DNA of 64,000 nt. Origin: Porphyra umbilicalis. Taxonomy: Eukaryota > Rhodophyta > Bangiophyceae > Bangiales > Bangiaceae. A program made the translations under genes and the position numbers. Below the pieces are notes generated by a model. That model made no database searches, had not been told where the DNA came from, and was given only the letters and a program-made list of their open reading frames with translations. Positions 21,991 to 31,432 of the stretch are shown piece by piece; position 1 is the first letter of the stretch; every line of letters starts with the position of its first letter. The stretch is taken from contig KV918866.1 in NCBI GenBank assembly GCA_002049455.2, positions 124,001 to 188,000 on the forward strand, read 5' to 3'.

Positions 21991-22620
21991 CTGCCGTACC
22001 CAAGCGACCACAGGGAGGTGATGGCACCACCTGAACCATCCATCGTCCCGCCACCAACAGGCACTCCAGAGGCCAGATCGGGGGTCACGAGGCGAGCGAG
22101 AGCCTCACTGTACGCTTTTCTGAGGGACATGTCCGATCCCATCCGACGCGGCACGCGCTGCACCCCGCGATAGAATCCGATCACGCGACACCAACCGACT
22201 GCTCCGTCACCCAGCTGCAATCGACTAAAACTGTTGGTCCGCTCTCGAATGCTGAGGGCGTTCATCATCGTAATAAAGTGGACAACCGCGCCATTATTTT
22301 TCAAAACTGATCAAGATCCTTCCAACACACGTTGCGCCCTAAACCGATATACGTCGATATACATTTAGTTTGACTCTACCAATGAGAACGCAGAACACAT
22401 TGGGGCCGGCACCGGACCAGCCCCATTTCGCTTCACGAATGGGGCAGGTCCAGCGCCCGCCCCATTCCTGCGCTTCGGAGTTGATTCGTACTTCCAGGAT
22501 TCTATCATGACCATTGAAGACCAGAATGGGGTCGATCGCGTTGACAGAAAAGCCCGGTGGCCCCATTTCCTTAATAATGAGACACGTTTCTGCTTCGTGG
22601 CACAACGTGTAACGAATATG

Positions 22621-22649
22621 AGATGGGGCCGACGTTGTTGGGATTGCCC
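22621..22649. repeat. Right terminal inverted repeat of Harbinger element
   Basis: Reverse complement of 13845-13873 with one mismatch; TCA follows at 22650-22652. Confidence 0.8.
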
Positions 22650-22876
22650 TCACCGCCACCCTCGGACACCAAATCCAACAGCCGCGTCTGCAAGTCAGCG
22701 ACCGCAACCCTGATGCCCGCCACATTGGCCGAGTGTGCACCACACCAATCATGGAAGGGAGCCGAGTGTGTGCGGCGGCTACACATCTCAATCAAATTCA
22801 GTTCCTCCCTCACCACCGCCTGTGACATGACGGTGGATGCCGGCCGTCTGAGATTAAAAGGACGCCCCGTACGCAC
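22650..22876 (-). pseudogene. Exon fragment interrupted by the Harbinger insertion
   Basis: On the minus strand a protein-like frame includes HDWCGAHSANVAGIRVAVAD and ends LVSEGGG at the insertion point. The frame resumes on the far side of the element at 13841 as ESAGVFHI and reaches GTGTAAGT, a consensus splice donor, about 25 bases further on. No family recognised. It may belong to an older element marked by the inverted pair at 12861-12912 and 23412-23465, or to a host gene. Confidence 0.35.
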
Positions 22877-23411
22877 CGGCAGCGGGGCCGGCTCTGCAGG
22901 GTGCGCCGACGTTGGCTAACGTGCCGCGCCCGCCACCGCCACCACCACCAGTAGCCGAACCATCCCTCCCGGCAGGAGCGACACCGTTTGTCGGCGCGCC
23001 GCCCCCGCCACCGCCACTGCCCCCGCCCCCCACGCCAGCGGTCCAGCCGCGACCGGCGCTGCCACCGCGGATCATGACCGACGCGACGCCCCCGCCACTA
23101 CCCCCGCCACAAGAGAAAGTGCTCACGTTGGGGATCGAACACACTTCATTTGTTGTCTCGCATCCGAAGCAGGAGACGCATGCGCTGTAGACCGGCCACG
23201 GGGAGTTTGTGTTGCAGTTACTCTGGCTCTTTATCGACTTGCAGCGCTCTGCTTCGTTTGCCAGTTTGCCTTAGCACTGTATTTAAACGTACTTCTTTAT
23301 CGATTAAGAGACATTGGTTGGCCGTTAGGCTAGGGGGGGCGGAAGCTCTCCGGGCTGTCTTCTTGTCGTGACAGAGCCGTGACAAGCCGTGCCCGATTTT
23401 CAACTGGACGG

Positions 23412-23465
23412 AGACAAGAAATCGGCCCTTGTCACGAGCCTGGCTTTAGTGAGCACTGCGCCGGG
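23412..23465. repeat. Right arm of a long-distance inverted repeat
   Basis: Matches the reverse complement of 12861-12912. See that entry for interpretation. Confidence 0.5.
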
Positions 23466-25176
23466 GATCGGAGGTGGTCGCCGCGCCACGGCCGCGGCGG
23501 GTCACCGCCGCCCCGTCGTGGCGTGCCGCGTCGGCGTGGCCCCGCCGAGGGGGGTGCGCCGCCGACGGGCGGCGCCCCGGCGCCCACGGCGGCGGCGACA
23601 AGCACCGGCGACGGCAGCGGCAACGCGCTCGACAATGCCCGCCGCTGCCCCGCGGGGCGGCGGCCGCGGCGCCGGCGCGCCGACGAGTGGCCGGGATGAA
23701 ACAGCGCCACCGACCACCCACGACGCCGCGCCCGCGCGTGCACGGGCCCAAAACGGCCGACCGTCGGCCGCCGCCGTCGCCGCCGCCGCGACCGCGACCG
23801 CCGCCGTCGCCGCCGCCGCCGCCTCCCCAGGCCGTTGCGCCGCCTCCCGTCGGCGCCCACAACGCCACACCCACCTCCACCAGCCCCCGCCGTGCGTTCG
23901 CAGTGGCTGCGGCACTGCCTGGGGGGTCGGCCACCCGCCGGCCGACGGTGCGGGCGGGCGTCGGCACAGCGGCGGCGGCGGTGCGACCACCGCCGCCCCT
24001 GTGCGGTCGCACCGCGCGCCGGGCGGTGCGGCCCGCTGGACCGCCGCCGTGGCCGCGCCTGCGGCGGCACTGGCGGCGTTGCGGGCACCGAGCCCGTGAC
24101 ATGGCTGGAGTGCAGCTGCCGCTTTGCAACCCGGTGGGGGAGAGGTACGAGCGGGCGGGGGGGGGGGGGAGACCGTCGCCACAGACGGCCCCACACTACC
24201 CGTACTCGTGCGGGCGCGTATGCGCAGTGGGGTCTGACTGGCCAGTCCGCCCTCTGGCGCCAGTGGCGCGGTTGCCGCGCAGGTCGAGGCAGGCCCCCCC
24301 CCCCCCTCCCGCCCCCCCTCCCTCCCGGACCCCCCCAGCTCCGCCGCCGTCAACGCTCCGCCAACCACGGTCGGGTCGGCGACCGCAGCGCCTCCACGCG
24401 GCGGCGGCGGCGGCGACGGCAGCGGCAACAACGACGCCCGCCCCCCCCGCACGGCCGCCACTGCCGCACGGCGTCTGCGGGGACGACCCCCGCGACGGCC
24501 GTCGTGCGGCCGTGGCCCCAGCCGCGGCGGCGACGGGCGACCGCCCGGGCGCCGCCGCGGTGCGCGCCGGCACCGCCGGCGGCGCGCACGGCGACGGGGT
24601 ACCGCCCGCCCGCGGCGCGGCCCCCCCGCCGCGCCCGTCGCCCGCCGCCGCCTGGCAGACCCGCCCGCACGCAGCACCGCCGTCGGCGGGGGGACACGAG
24701 CAGCGCCGACGGAGTGGGCGACACGAGCAGCGCCGACGGCGGCGACCGCCACAGGGCGGCGCCGCGGCCGCGGCGGCCGTCGACGCGGACCGGGGCGGGT
24801 CGGGCGCCGCCCGCAAGGGGCATGGCCGGTGGCCGCCGCCGCCGCCGTGGCCGCTGCCACGCCGGGCCGCTGCCGACGGCGCCCGCGGCGCCGCGACCGC
24901 GGTCACTGCCCGCGCCGCCGCGCCACGGCACGCCTTCAGGTGCATCTCACGCAATAAGACGGATGGTGGCGACGCGACTCCAGGCTGGCACGAAGCCACC
25001 AAGGGCGCACTGTATTCGAGAAAAAAGCACACCGAAAGGAAGAGTGACTCAAGAGCTCCACGAGTGCATCGTTAGATGCTATCTTCCAAGTGTCTCTGGA
25101 CGACTTGTAGCGCATGCAAATAACATAGGCATGAAAAATAGGGGCACTTTCGGAACCCTCGATCCTCTACCGTATG
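23466..25176. other. Extremely GC-rich tract without recognisable gene
   Basis: About 1.5 kb of CCG/CGG-rich sequence giving overlapping open frames of 450-530 codons on both strands, all Arg/Pro/Ala-rich with no motif. The base composition alone explains the frames. From about 24940 the composition normalises. Confidence 0.5.
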
Positions 25177-26300
25177 TGTTGAATCGCGGGAGCGAAATAA
25201 TTTGGCTTTCCCTGTTGAATCGGGGGAGCCGATTGATTTGGCCCTCCCCACGATTGGGGAGCCGGGCGACCGCTCGCGTGTAGCCGTGTCGGCGGCCTTC
25301 CAGGCGCGCGGCATGGGCAAGCCCACGTTTTTCCCCGGGCTCCACGTCGAACGAGACGTGGAGGCCGGCACCATAGTGGTGTCGCAGCTGAGCTTCATTT
25401 TGACTTTATTGGAGAGGCCCGGAATGGAGGACGCCAAGCCCGCGCAGCTGCCCTTGGCGGTCGGGGTGGAGCTCAGGAAGGCGGGCGAAGAGCTGGCGCC
25501 TGCAGGCGTGTTGGGGTACCAGACGATGATTGGGGGACAACTGTACCTGTCTGAAGAGGACGGACATTGCGTATGCCGTAGGGCGCCTGACGCGATACGC
25601 GTCGGCCCCTACGACCACCCACGTCACTTTGACCAAGGGGATAATGCGGTACTTGCGCAGGACGGCCGACTGGGGGTTGAGGTTGGGAGTCGCGTCACCT
25701 CTGCTGGGGTACTGCGAAGCGGACTTTGCTGGGGACCTGGACAGTCGGCGATCGACGTCGGAATATGCCTTCATGCTGCATGGTGGCGCGATATCATGGG
25801 GGAGCAAGGTGCAACCGACCGTGGCCGCCTCTACGATGGAAGCAGAGTACATGGCGGCCGCGGTGGCGGCCAGAGAGGTGGTGTGGCTGCGGCGGCTGCT
25901 GGGGGAGCTGCAGGAGCAGACCTCCCCAGTGCACCTACACTGCGACAACCAGAGTGCCTTGAAGCTGATCAACAACCCTTGCGGCACCGCCCGCAGCAAG
26001 CACAAAGATGTGACACACCACTTCGTACGCGACCGAGTGCGAAGCGGTGACTTGCTGTTCTCCTACATCTCGTCGGTGCAGATGGTCGCCGACGTCCTCA
26101 CTAAGGCGCGACCCTCGGCTTGCTTGTCGGTATGCCAAGCGGCCCTGGGCATGGTGTCATCGACGCCGACGAGCGTCCACGCGGTGGGGAGTGTTGAACC
26201 GGGGGAGCGGAATAATTTGGCTTTCCATGTTGAATCGGGGGAGCCGAATGATTTTGCCCTCCCCACGATTGGGGAGCCGGGCGACCGTTCGCGTGTCGGG
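25177..26300 (+). mobile_element. Ty1/copia remnant with truncated direct repeats
   Basis: A direct repeat of about 105 bp begins TGTTGAA(T/C)CG at 25177 and again at 26192, both containing GGCCCTCCCCACGATTGGGG or its one-base variant; these look like LTR starts. The right copy is preceded by GCGGTGGGGAG, a plausible polypurine tract. Between them lies only the end of a copia pol gene. The left copy joins directly to reverse transcriptase sequence, so most of the element is deleted. Confidence 0.6.
25284..26184 (+). pseudogene. Ty1/copia pol fragment (RT end and RNase H)
   Basis: The first frame encodes the end of a copia reverse transcriptase (PTFFPGLHVERDVEAGTIVV, then LLERPGMEDA). The reading frame shifts near 25547, and the second frame continues with RTDIAYAVGRLTRYASAP, a RNase H core (GYCEADFAGDLDSRRSTS, SKVQPTVAASTMEAEYMA, LHCDNQSALKLINNP) and the terminal VADVLTKA motif. 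Protease, integrase and most of the RT are missing. It is non-functional, by truncation and frameshift. Confidence 0.75.
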
Positions 26301-26905
26301 GGCAAGGGGGTGACGTGAAGCGGAGTGAGTGAGGCCGCCTAAGGGGCGGCGGCACCGGGGCAACGCGCCGGCTGCCGACACCGTGGCGATGCGCGGGGAG
26401 CCGACACCGTGGTGACGCACCGGGAGCCGACACCGGAGCAGCGCGGACGTGTCGGGAGGGGACGGCCGGAGCGGGCGCAAAGCGGCGGTGCGACGGAAGG
26501 GGCGCGAGGCGGGGGACGCTGGCAAAAGGCTCGCCGGTGTGCGGCGCGCGCAGGGACTGGGGTAAAAATGCGCATGGAGGGGCAGTGAGCCCCGGGAGGG
26601 AAGAGTTGCACAGGACTGGCGATCGGTGGGTACATGACGGGGGACACGGTGGACTGGGAGAGGGCGGACGAGTAAAACAAGGACTTTACCCTCATAGCTG
26701 ACCACTGTGAGTGACTGCAGGGGGAGACGACGTGTTCCTCCCGCAGGTGTTCTTCCACAGTATGCCCTTCAGCGATAGGTCGTGCACGTGACGGTTACAG
26801 GAGTCGCAACTGCCGTAAAAGGCCTTCCATCCAGTCAGTTGTCGACAGCTTGCACTTCTGAAGCGCGATGGAGTCACCCAAAAATTGTAGAGCGCTGCTC
26901 TCCAG

Positions 26906-27668
26906 TAGGGTTGTTAAGTGCGCCCAGGGCGCTCGTTTTGGGCGCATTTTAGGGGCTCAATTGGCGCTCAGAGGGCGCTCGAGCGCCCAGTGCCCACGGT
27001 TTCCTAGGCGCGTTGATGGGCGCTCTGAATTTTAGTTTTCGTGACATTTTAACTACGTGGTCGACCGAGTGCCCGACGACTCTGTCTGCAGCCTCTATGT
27101 GGGCGCAGCCCTGGCTGCAGGTGCCCCAGCGGTAAGGCGGGAAGGGCCCATTAGGAGATGGCCATGGCAGCAGCGACGGCCCTCGCCTTGGCGCCAGAGC
27201 AGCAGCATCCTTCTCAACCACCTCTTGCGACTGCCTGACATCTTTGGCAGGGATATATACTTGGTCAAGGCTGCAGACGTGAATAGGTCGGCGTGACTGT
27301 GTATGGTGTGCGTGTGTTTCCTGTCCTCATGGCCCGACGGTCTGGCTGTCTACATCACCACCTGGAACATATTGAGCTGTTCTCTTGTTTGTTCTTGGGA
27401 AGTGCCGCTGTGGGCGGCACGCAGACACATTCGGGCTTGCGGATGACCGTCCACAGTCCTTCTTTCACATGCATGGAGACATTCACAGATGGTCGCTGTT
27501 TTCCACGACACACAGTCAATATGTCAGAACAAGAGCGGGCCACCTGATCATTTATGGGTGCTACGACGGGCGCTTGAGGGGCGCTCAGGGCGCACTGAGC
27601 GCTCAAAGGGCGCTCAGGGGCGCATCATGTACCAGCACCCTGAAAATCGGGCGCACTCAACAAGCCTA
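26906..27668. mobile_element. hAT non-autonomous element (MITE), TSD CTCTCCAG
   Basis: The left end TAGGGTTGTTAAGTGCGCCC and the inverted right end match at 18 of 20 positions. A perfect 8-bp target duplication CTCTCCAG is at 26898-26905 and 27669-27676. The TAGG terminus and 8-bp duplication are diagnostic of hAT. The subterminal parts are full of GGGCGCTC/GAGCGCCC motifs in both orientations, the usual place for transposase binding. There is no transposase gene in its 763 bp. Confidence 0.85.
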
Positions 27669-28042
27669 CTCTCCAGCCGGGGTCCGAATCTTGCAAGTGT
27701 GTCCCCGCTCGATCCTAAATTTAGTAGGGGAGCTTCTAACCGATTCAGAATGCCAGCCAGGCCCCTGCACACTCGATGTGTAAGCTGAAATCTGTCAATT
27801 GCGCGTCGCGCCACGAGATCAGAGCGCCGCCAGCGGGTGCAGCGCTTCGCAAATGACACTCACCGACAGCTAGCTCCCGGGTAATCGAGATTCATAGCGC
27901 CATAATTGGTAGAGGCAACGTCCACCCACAATCCTATAATCCGAAAAGGTTTCGTGGCCGCTGGTGCAGTACTCAGTCGTCAGCAACGATTTTTCTATTC
28001 GTCTTAAATCGTGAGAGACACCTTGAGAGCCTTCCCACCAAT
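27669..28042. other. No recognisable feature
   Basis: A short unique stretch between two MITEs. Only the hAT target duplication at its left edge is identifiable. Confidence 0.4.
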
Positions 28043-28711
28043 AGAGAGCGTCGGCAAGTCGGGCGTGGGTATCAAAAGTGGGTAGAATGTGGGTCGCCGA
28101 CCCACGTCGGATGTACCCACATCTTACCCACATTTAGCGTCGGCAAGTGGCCAAATAACGGTCGACACGATTTGAGCTCTCCACATCTACCGCAACCGCA
28201 TAGCAGCGACCACTGTGCGAGCAACACCTTCCAATTGACCTCCACCCCCAGCACCATCACCCCGTCCCCCTTGGGGAAACGCCCCGGCCGACCATATGAC
28301 AGGGCGGCGGTCGATGGAGATGGGATACAGTGGGCATAGTGCGAGTTTTGGATGGAGGGGCGCCGCCAGTTAAGGGCGTGGGGGGGGGGGGGGGTGACGG
28401 CATCGGGGGGGGTATGGTGCCGGTTGACAAAGGCAGCTTGTACGGTGCAAGATGATGCGCCTTCTCGATACACCCGAGACTGGAGACACAAGCGCCCGTG
28501 GTGGGCGCCAAGCCCGGGCTGAGACGAGCGGTGGTGGCACAACTAGCGCCACGTGTGTGGCCACGTGGTCCTCACCGACCTGTATTTGGCGTGGGTCGGA
28601 TGACCCAGATAGCCACAAATGGGTTCCAAATGTGGGTAGCCGCTGCTACGTGGCACGAAACGTGTCCCCGATCCACGCCGCCGACCCACATTTGACTTGC
28701 CGACGCTCTCT
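28043..28711. mobile_element. Harbinger-type MITE, 669 bp, TSD AAT
   Basis: Ends are AGAGAGCGTCGGCAAGT and its inverse, with AAT at 28040-28042 and 28712-28714. The first and last roughly 120 bases are closely similar to the ends of the 3.1 kb element at 34401-37547, including the palindrome GTGGGTCGCCGACCCAC. The interior resembles that element's Myb-like region (poly-G next to GTGACGGCAT). It is an internally deleted derivative that would need transposase in trans. Confidence 0.8.
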
Positions 28712-28882
28712 AATGTCGGGCCAACGCCATATTGTGCACACGTTGCAGAAACGTGTATCAAATTCGCCATTGGCCAGTTCTTGGGGCGGTCAACGAAGTC
28801 GAACGTGCACGCGGCGTTGCCAACGGAGGTCAAGCGAGTGAACACGCCAATGTACTTGCGTCCGATTCGGGGTCCGAGCCGC

Positions 28883-28945
28883 TGGCCCCGGGGCCAACGA
28901 GATGCCGACGGAGCCTCCGCTGGCAACTCGTTGGCCCTGGGGCCA
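28883..28945. repeat. Hairpin, 19-bp arms
   Basis: TGGCCCCGGGGCCAACGAG at 28883-28901 pairs with 28927-28945 with one mismatch across a 25-base loop. No role is apparent. Confidence 0.55.
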
Positions 28946-29283
28946 ACGGGTCCTGTGCTCTGATTTGTCCTTCGCAGTTTCTCGGGGTTAAATGAGTGAC
29001 ATGTGGCACTTCATATTGTCCTCAGATTGCCCAATTTATCATATTTTTGTTTCGACAGCTACCGACGTATGGAAAATGGGACCTTTCGGAACTGGACGGC
29101 CGCGTGCCAGCTCAGCCCCACAGCCCCGATCGTAGAAGTGTGTCACGTATCTCTCATGCGGTGGCGCGTGGCCGAACGCGCTTTTGGGCCCGTCCGACAC
29201 GCGGCGCGACTCCACCGACACTGCCAAAACCACTGGATCACAGCGGTTGCGGTATCCCCCCCCATCGTCGCTGCAGGCGGCAG

Positions 29284-29333
29284 CCCGAACAGAACGCCAT
29301 TCTGTTCGGGCGTCTGTTGCTGAACAGACGCCC
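29284..29333. repeat. Two abutting perfect hairpins
   Basis: Arms 29284-29294 and 29300-29310 (CCCGAACAGAA and inverse, loop 5) overlap by three bases with arms 29308-29318 and 29323-29333 (GGGCGTCTGTT and inverse, loop 4). All 22 arm pairs are perfect. Confidence 0.65.
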
Positions 29334-31432
29334 AACAGATGCGATTCTGTTACAGTCCCGTTCGGTGCTAGATGATGAATATCAGGATTTCGGGCAGGAC
29401 CGTGCAGCACACGGGACGGAGAGCCGGATTGGGGGCGCTGGACTAGGACGGGAGCAGGAAATGGCTTAGGCGCGACCCGTACAGTCCTCTGAGCGACATT
29501 TTCTCCAGACGGCTTCACGTACAAGCCCAGAACAACAATTTACCCCACTAGCAAAGTGATAACCGTAACGGCCGACCATGATGTAGCATGGTAATGACCC
29601 GTACAACGAGATGGGTCCACCCGTCCACCTTATGGTGACAGCTGGGCACATGCCGGCGGACAACGGGAAAGCAACTGTAGCCGGGGGCGGTGAAGAGTCG
29701 ATACAGTTGCCGTGGCGACAGTGGGCGAGGGCAGCGGCCGTGCGACGGAAACGGTCGAGAAAAAGCGGGCGTGAGGCCTGTCGAGGAGGAGCCCGTTGGC
29801 GTAAAGCCGAGCTGGGGGCAGTCAGATGGCGTTTTTTCAAGCTGGGAACAGCCGGCCAGCATACAGCCGAGCGGGGTGCAACCGCAGCGACAAAAATGGA
29901 CTGCGTGCGTCGCTGCGGGTGCGCCGGCCGCGATGGTTGCGGTCGTGCTAGACCTCGCGGCGACCGCGGCTGCGGTCCGCGGCGGAGGCTGGACCGTGGC
30001 CTTCTTTGCAATGACACCCACGGTCGCGATGGGCGGCGGGTGCGGGTCGATCCTTGCACGCGTTTGGGCCACCGCCGACAGAGGGCGGCGATCCGCCTTG
30101 GCCACGCTCGGCCTTGGCCCCACTGCCCCCCGCCAGGAGGACCGATTCCCCGCAGATCAACGGACACGGGCACTGGTCGTGGGCCAGACGGCGAGGGAAT
30201 TCCAGGACCCCCGCCTCCGCCGTCGTCGCCGCAGCCGCCACTACCGCCGCCGCCGTGGCTACCGTCGGAGCCACGTGCGGCTGCGGCGACAGAGAGTGCG
30301 ACGGCAGGACTACAATGACGTCGGGGGATAGCGGCGGGGAGAGGGGCGGCAGAGTTCTGGCCACGGAATGCACTGCACTGGCGAGCACGGGCGACGAGGC
30401 GACCGGGCCCGTGTCGGCGCTGGCGGCGACGACGGCTTTGCTGGCGCCAACGGCTGCGAAGGCACAGGTGGCGACGCGAGCTTCAGCGCTTTCAGGGACA
30501 TTGGCAGGGACGAGAGTTGCGGAGTGGGCGACGTCATGGCCACCCCCCCGGCTGGCGATGCGTGGCAGCTCGACGCATCACGAGTCTCCCTACAACGCTA
30601 CCTCGTCGCTCGCGTCGACAATGGCCTCATCGACAGCCGGAGGCAGCGCACGAGCCGCCGACCGAAAGAGTTAGCAACTGGAGTGGCGGCAGCGGCAGGC
30701 CCAAGCCATCGTCGTCCGCTTTCCGTAGCACCCCGCGCGATCCGAATACTGGCGAACGCCGGTGACGATGCGCCGCGCCGCGGCGCCGTGGGGGGGTGGC
30801 GGCTCGCCCCTGCCGCCGCCACTGCCGGAGCCGCCGCCGCCGCCGCGGCCACCGCGACCGCCGCTCGCTCCCAGACACGCCTCCGTGCGTCGCGTGTGCG
30901 CGGGCCGACTGCCGCAGCCGCCGCCGCCGCCGCCGCCCATAGCGGGCATGACCGCCGGCACCGCCGCGTCCGCCGCTTCCGCCTTGTCGCACTCGGAGCA
31001 TAGCCACGCGCGGCGGGGCGGCTCCCTTGCACCATACCCACCCCCGGTGGTGCCCGCAAGGAGGATGTTCCCGCGCACCCGCCGCCGCCATGGCTCGGCC
31101 CGCTCGAAGCCTCACCACGTGCGCGTGACGCACGCACGAGGGCGAGTGATGTGGTGGCTTACCCCCCCCCTACCGGGCCCCGCCGACGGCCCCACTGGAC
31201 CACGGCGCGGGCGCAGCCCCGACGCGGCAACAGGAACCGCCTTCAAGCATCGCCCGCCGTCGCGCGTGCGATCTATGCAAGGCTGCTCGTGACACCGAAA
31301 CCGGGGGAGGTGGTCGCAGCCACACAGCAGCTGCACGCCAACGTTCTGAGAGCTGGGGCCGTCCGCGCACCGGGCGCACGGCGGCGCAGGCCGCGGACGC
31401 CGCCGTCGCTGGCGCCACGCATGCTGCCGCCG
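29334..31432. other. GC-rich tract without recognisable gene
   Basis: About 2 kb with many overlapping Arg/Ala/Gly-rich open frames of 150-235 codons on both strands. None has a recognisable motif or protein-like composition. Confidence 0.4.

Larger units (their letters stand above)
13845..22649. mobile_element. PIF/Harbinger DNA transposon, 8.8 kb, TSD TCA
   Basis: The ends are 29-bp inverted repeats: left 13845-13873 begins GGGCAATCCCAGCAACGTCG and right 22621-22649 is its reverse complement with one mismatch. The 3-bp duplication TCA lies at 13842-13844 and 22650-22652. A GGGC terminus and 3-bp duplication fit the PIF/Harbinger superfamily, as do the two genes inside: a Myb/SANT-like protein (+) and a HARBI1-like DDE nuclease (-), transcribed towards each other. 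The size is large for the superfamily, partly because of a C-rich satellite between the genes (18119-19200) and repeats at 21540-21990. The interval 13874-15747 holds no recognisable gene. Confidence 0.8.

Noticed and set aside
23432-25075. Frames of 450-530 codons on both strands
   Set aside because: Extreme CCG/CGG composition keeps all frames open; no motif or splice evidence.
26301-26905. Short repeat GGAGCCGACACCGTGG near 26365-26440 as a possible CRISPR-like array
   Set aside because: Only two or three degenerate, directly abutting copies without spacers, in a eukaryotic copia LTR-flanking region.
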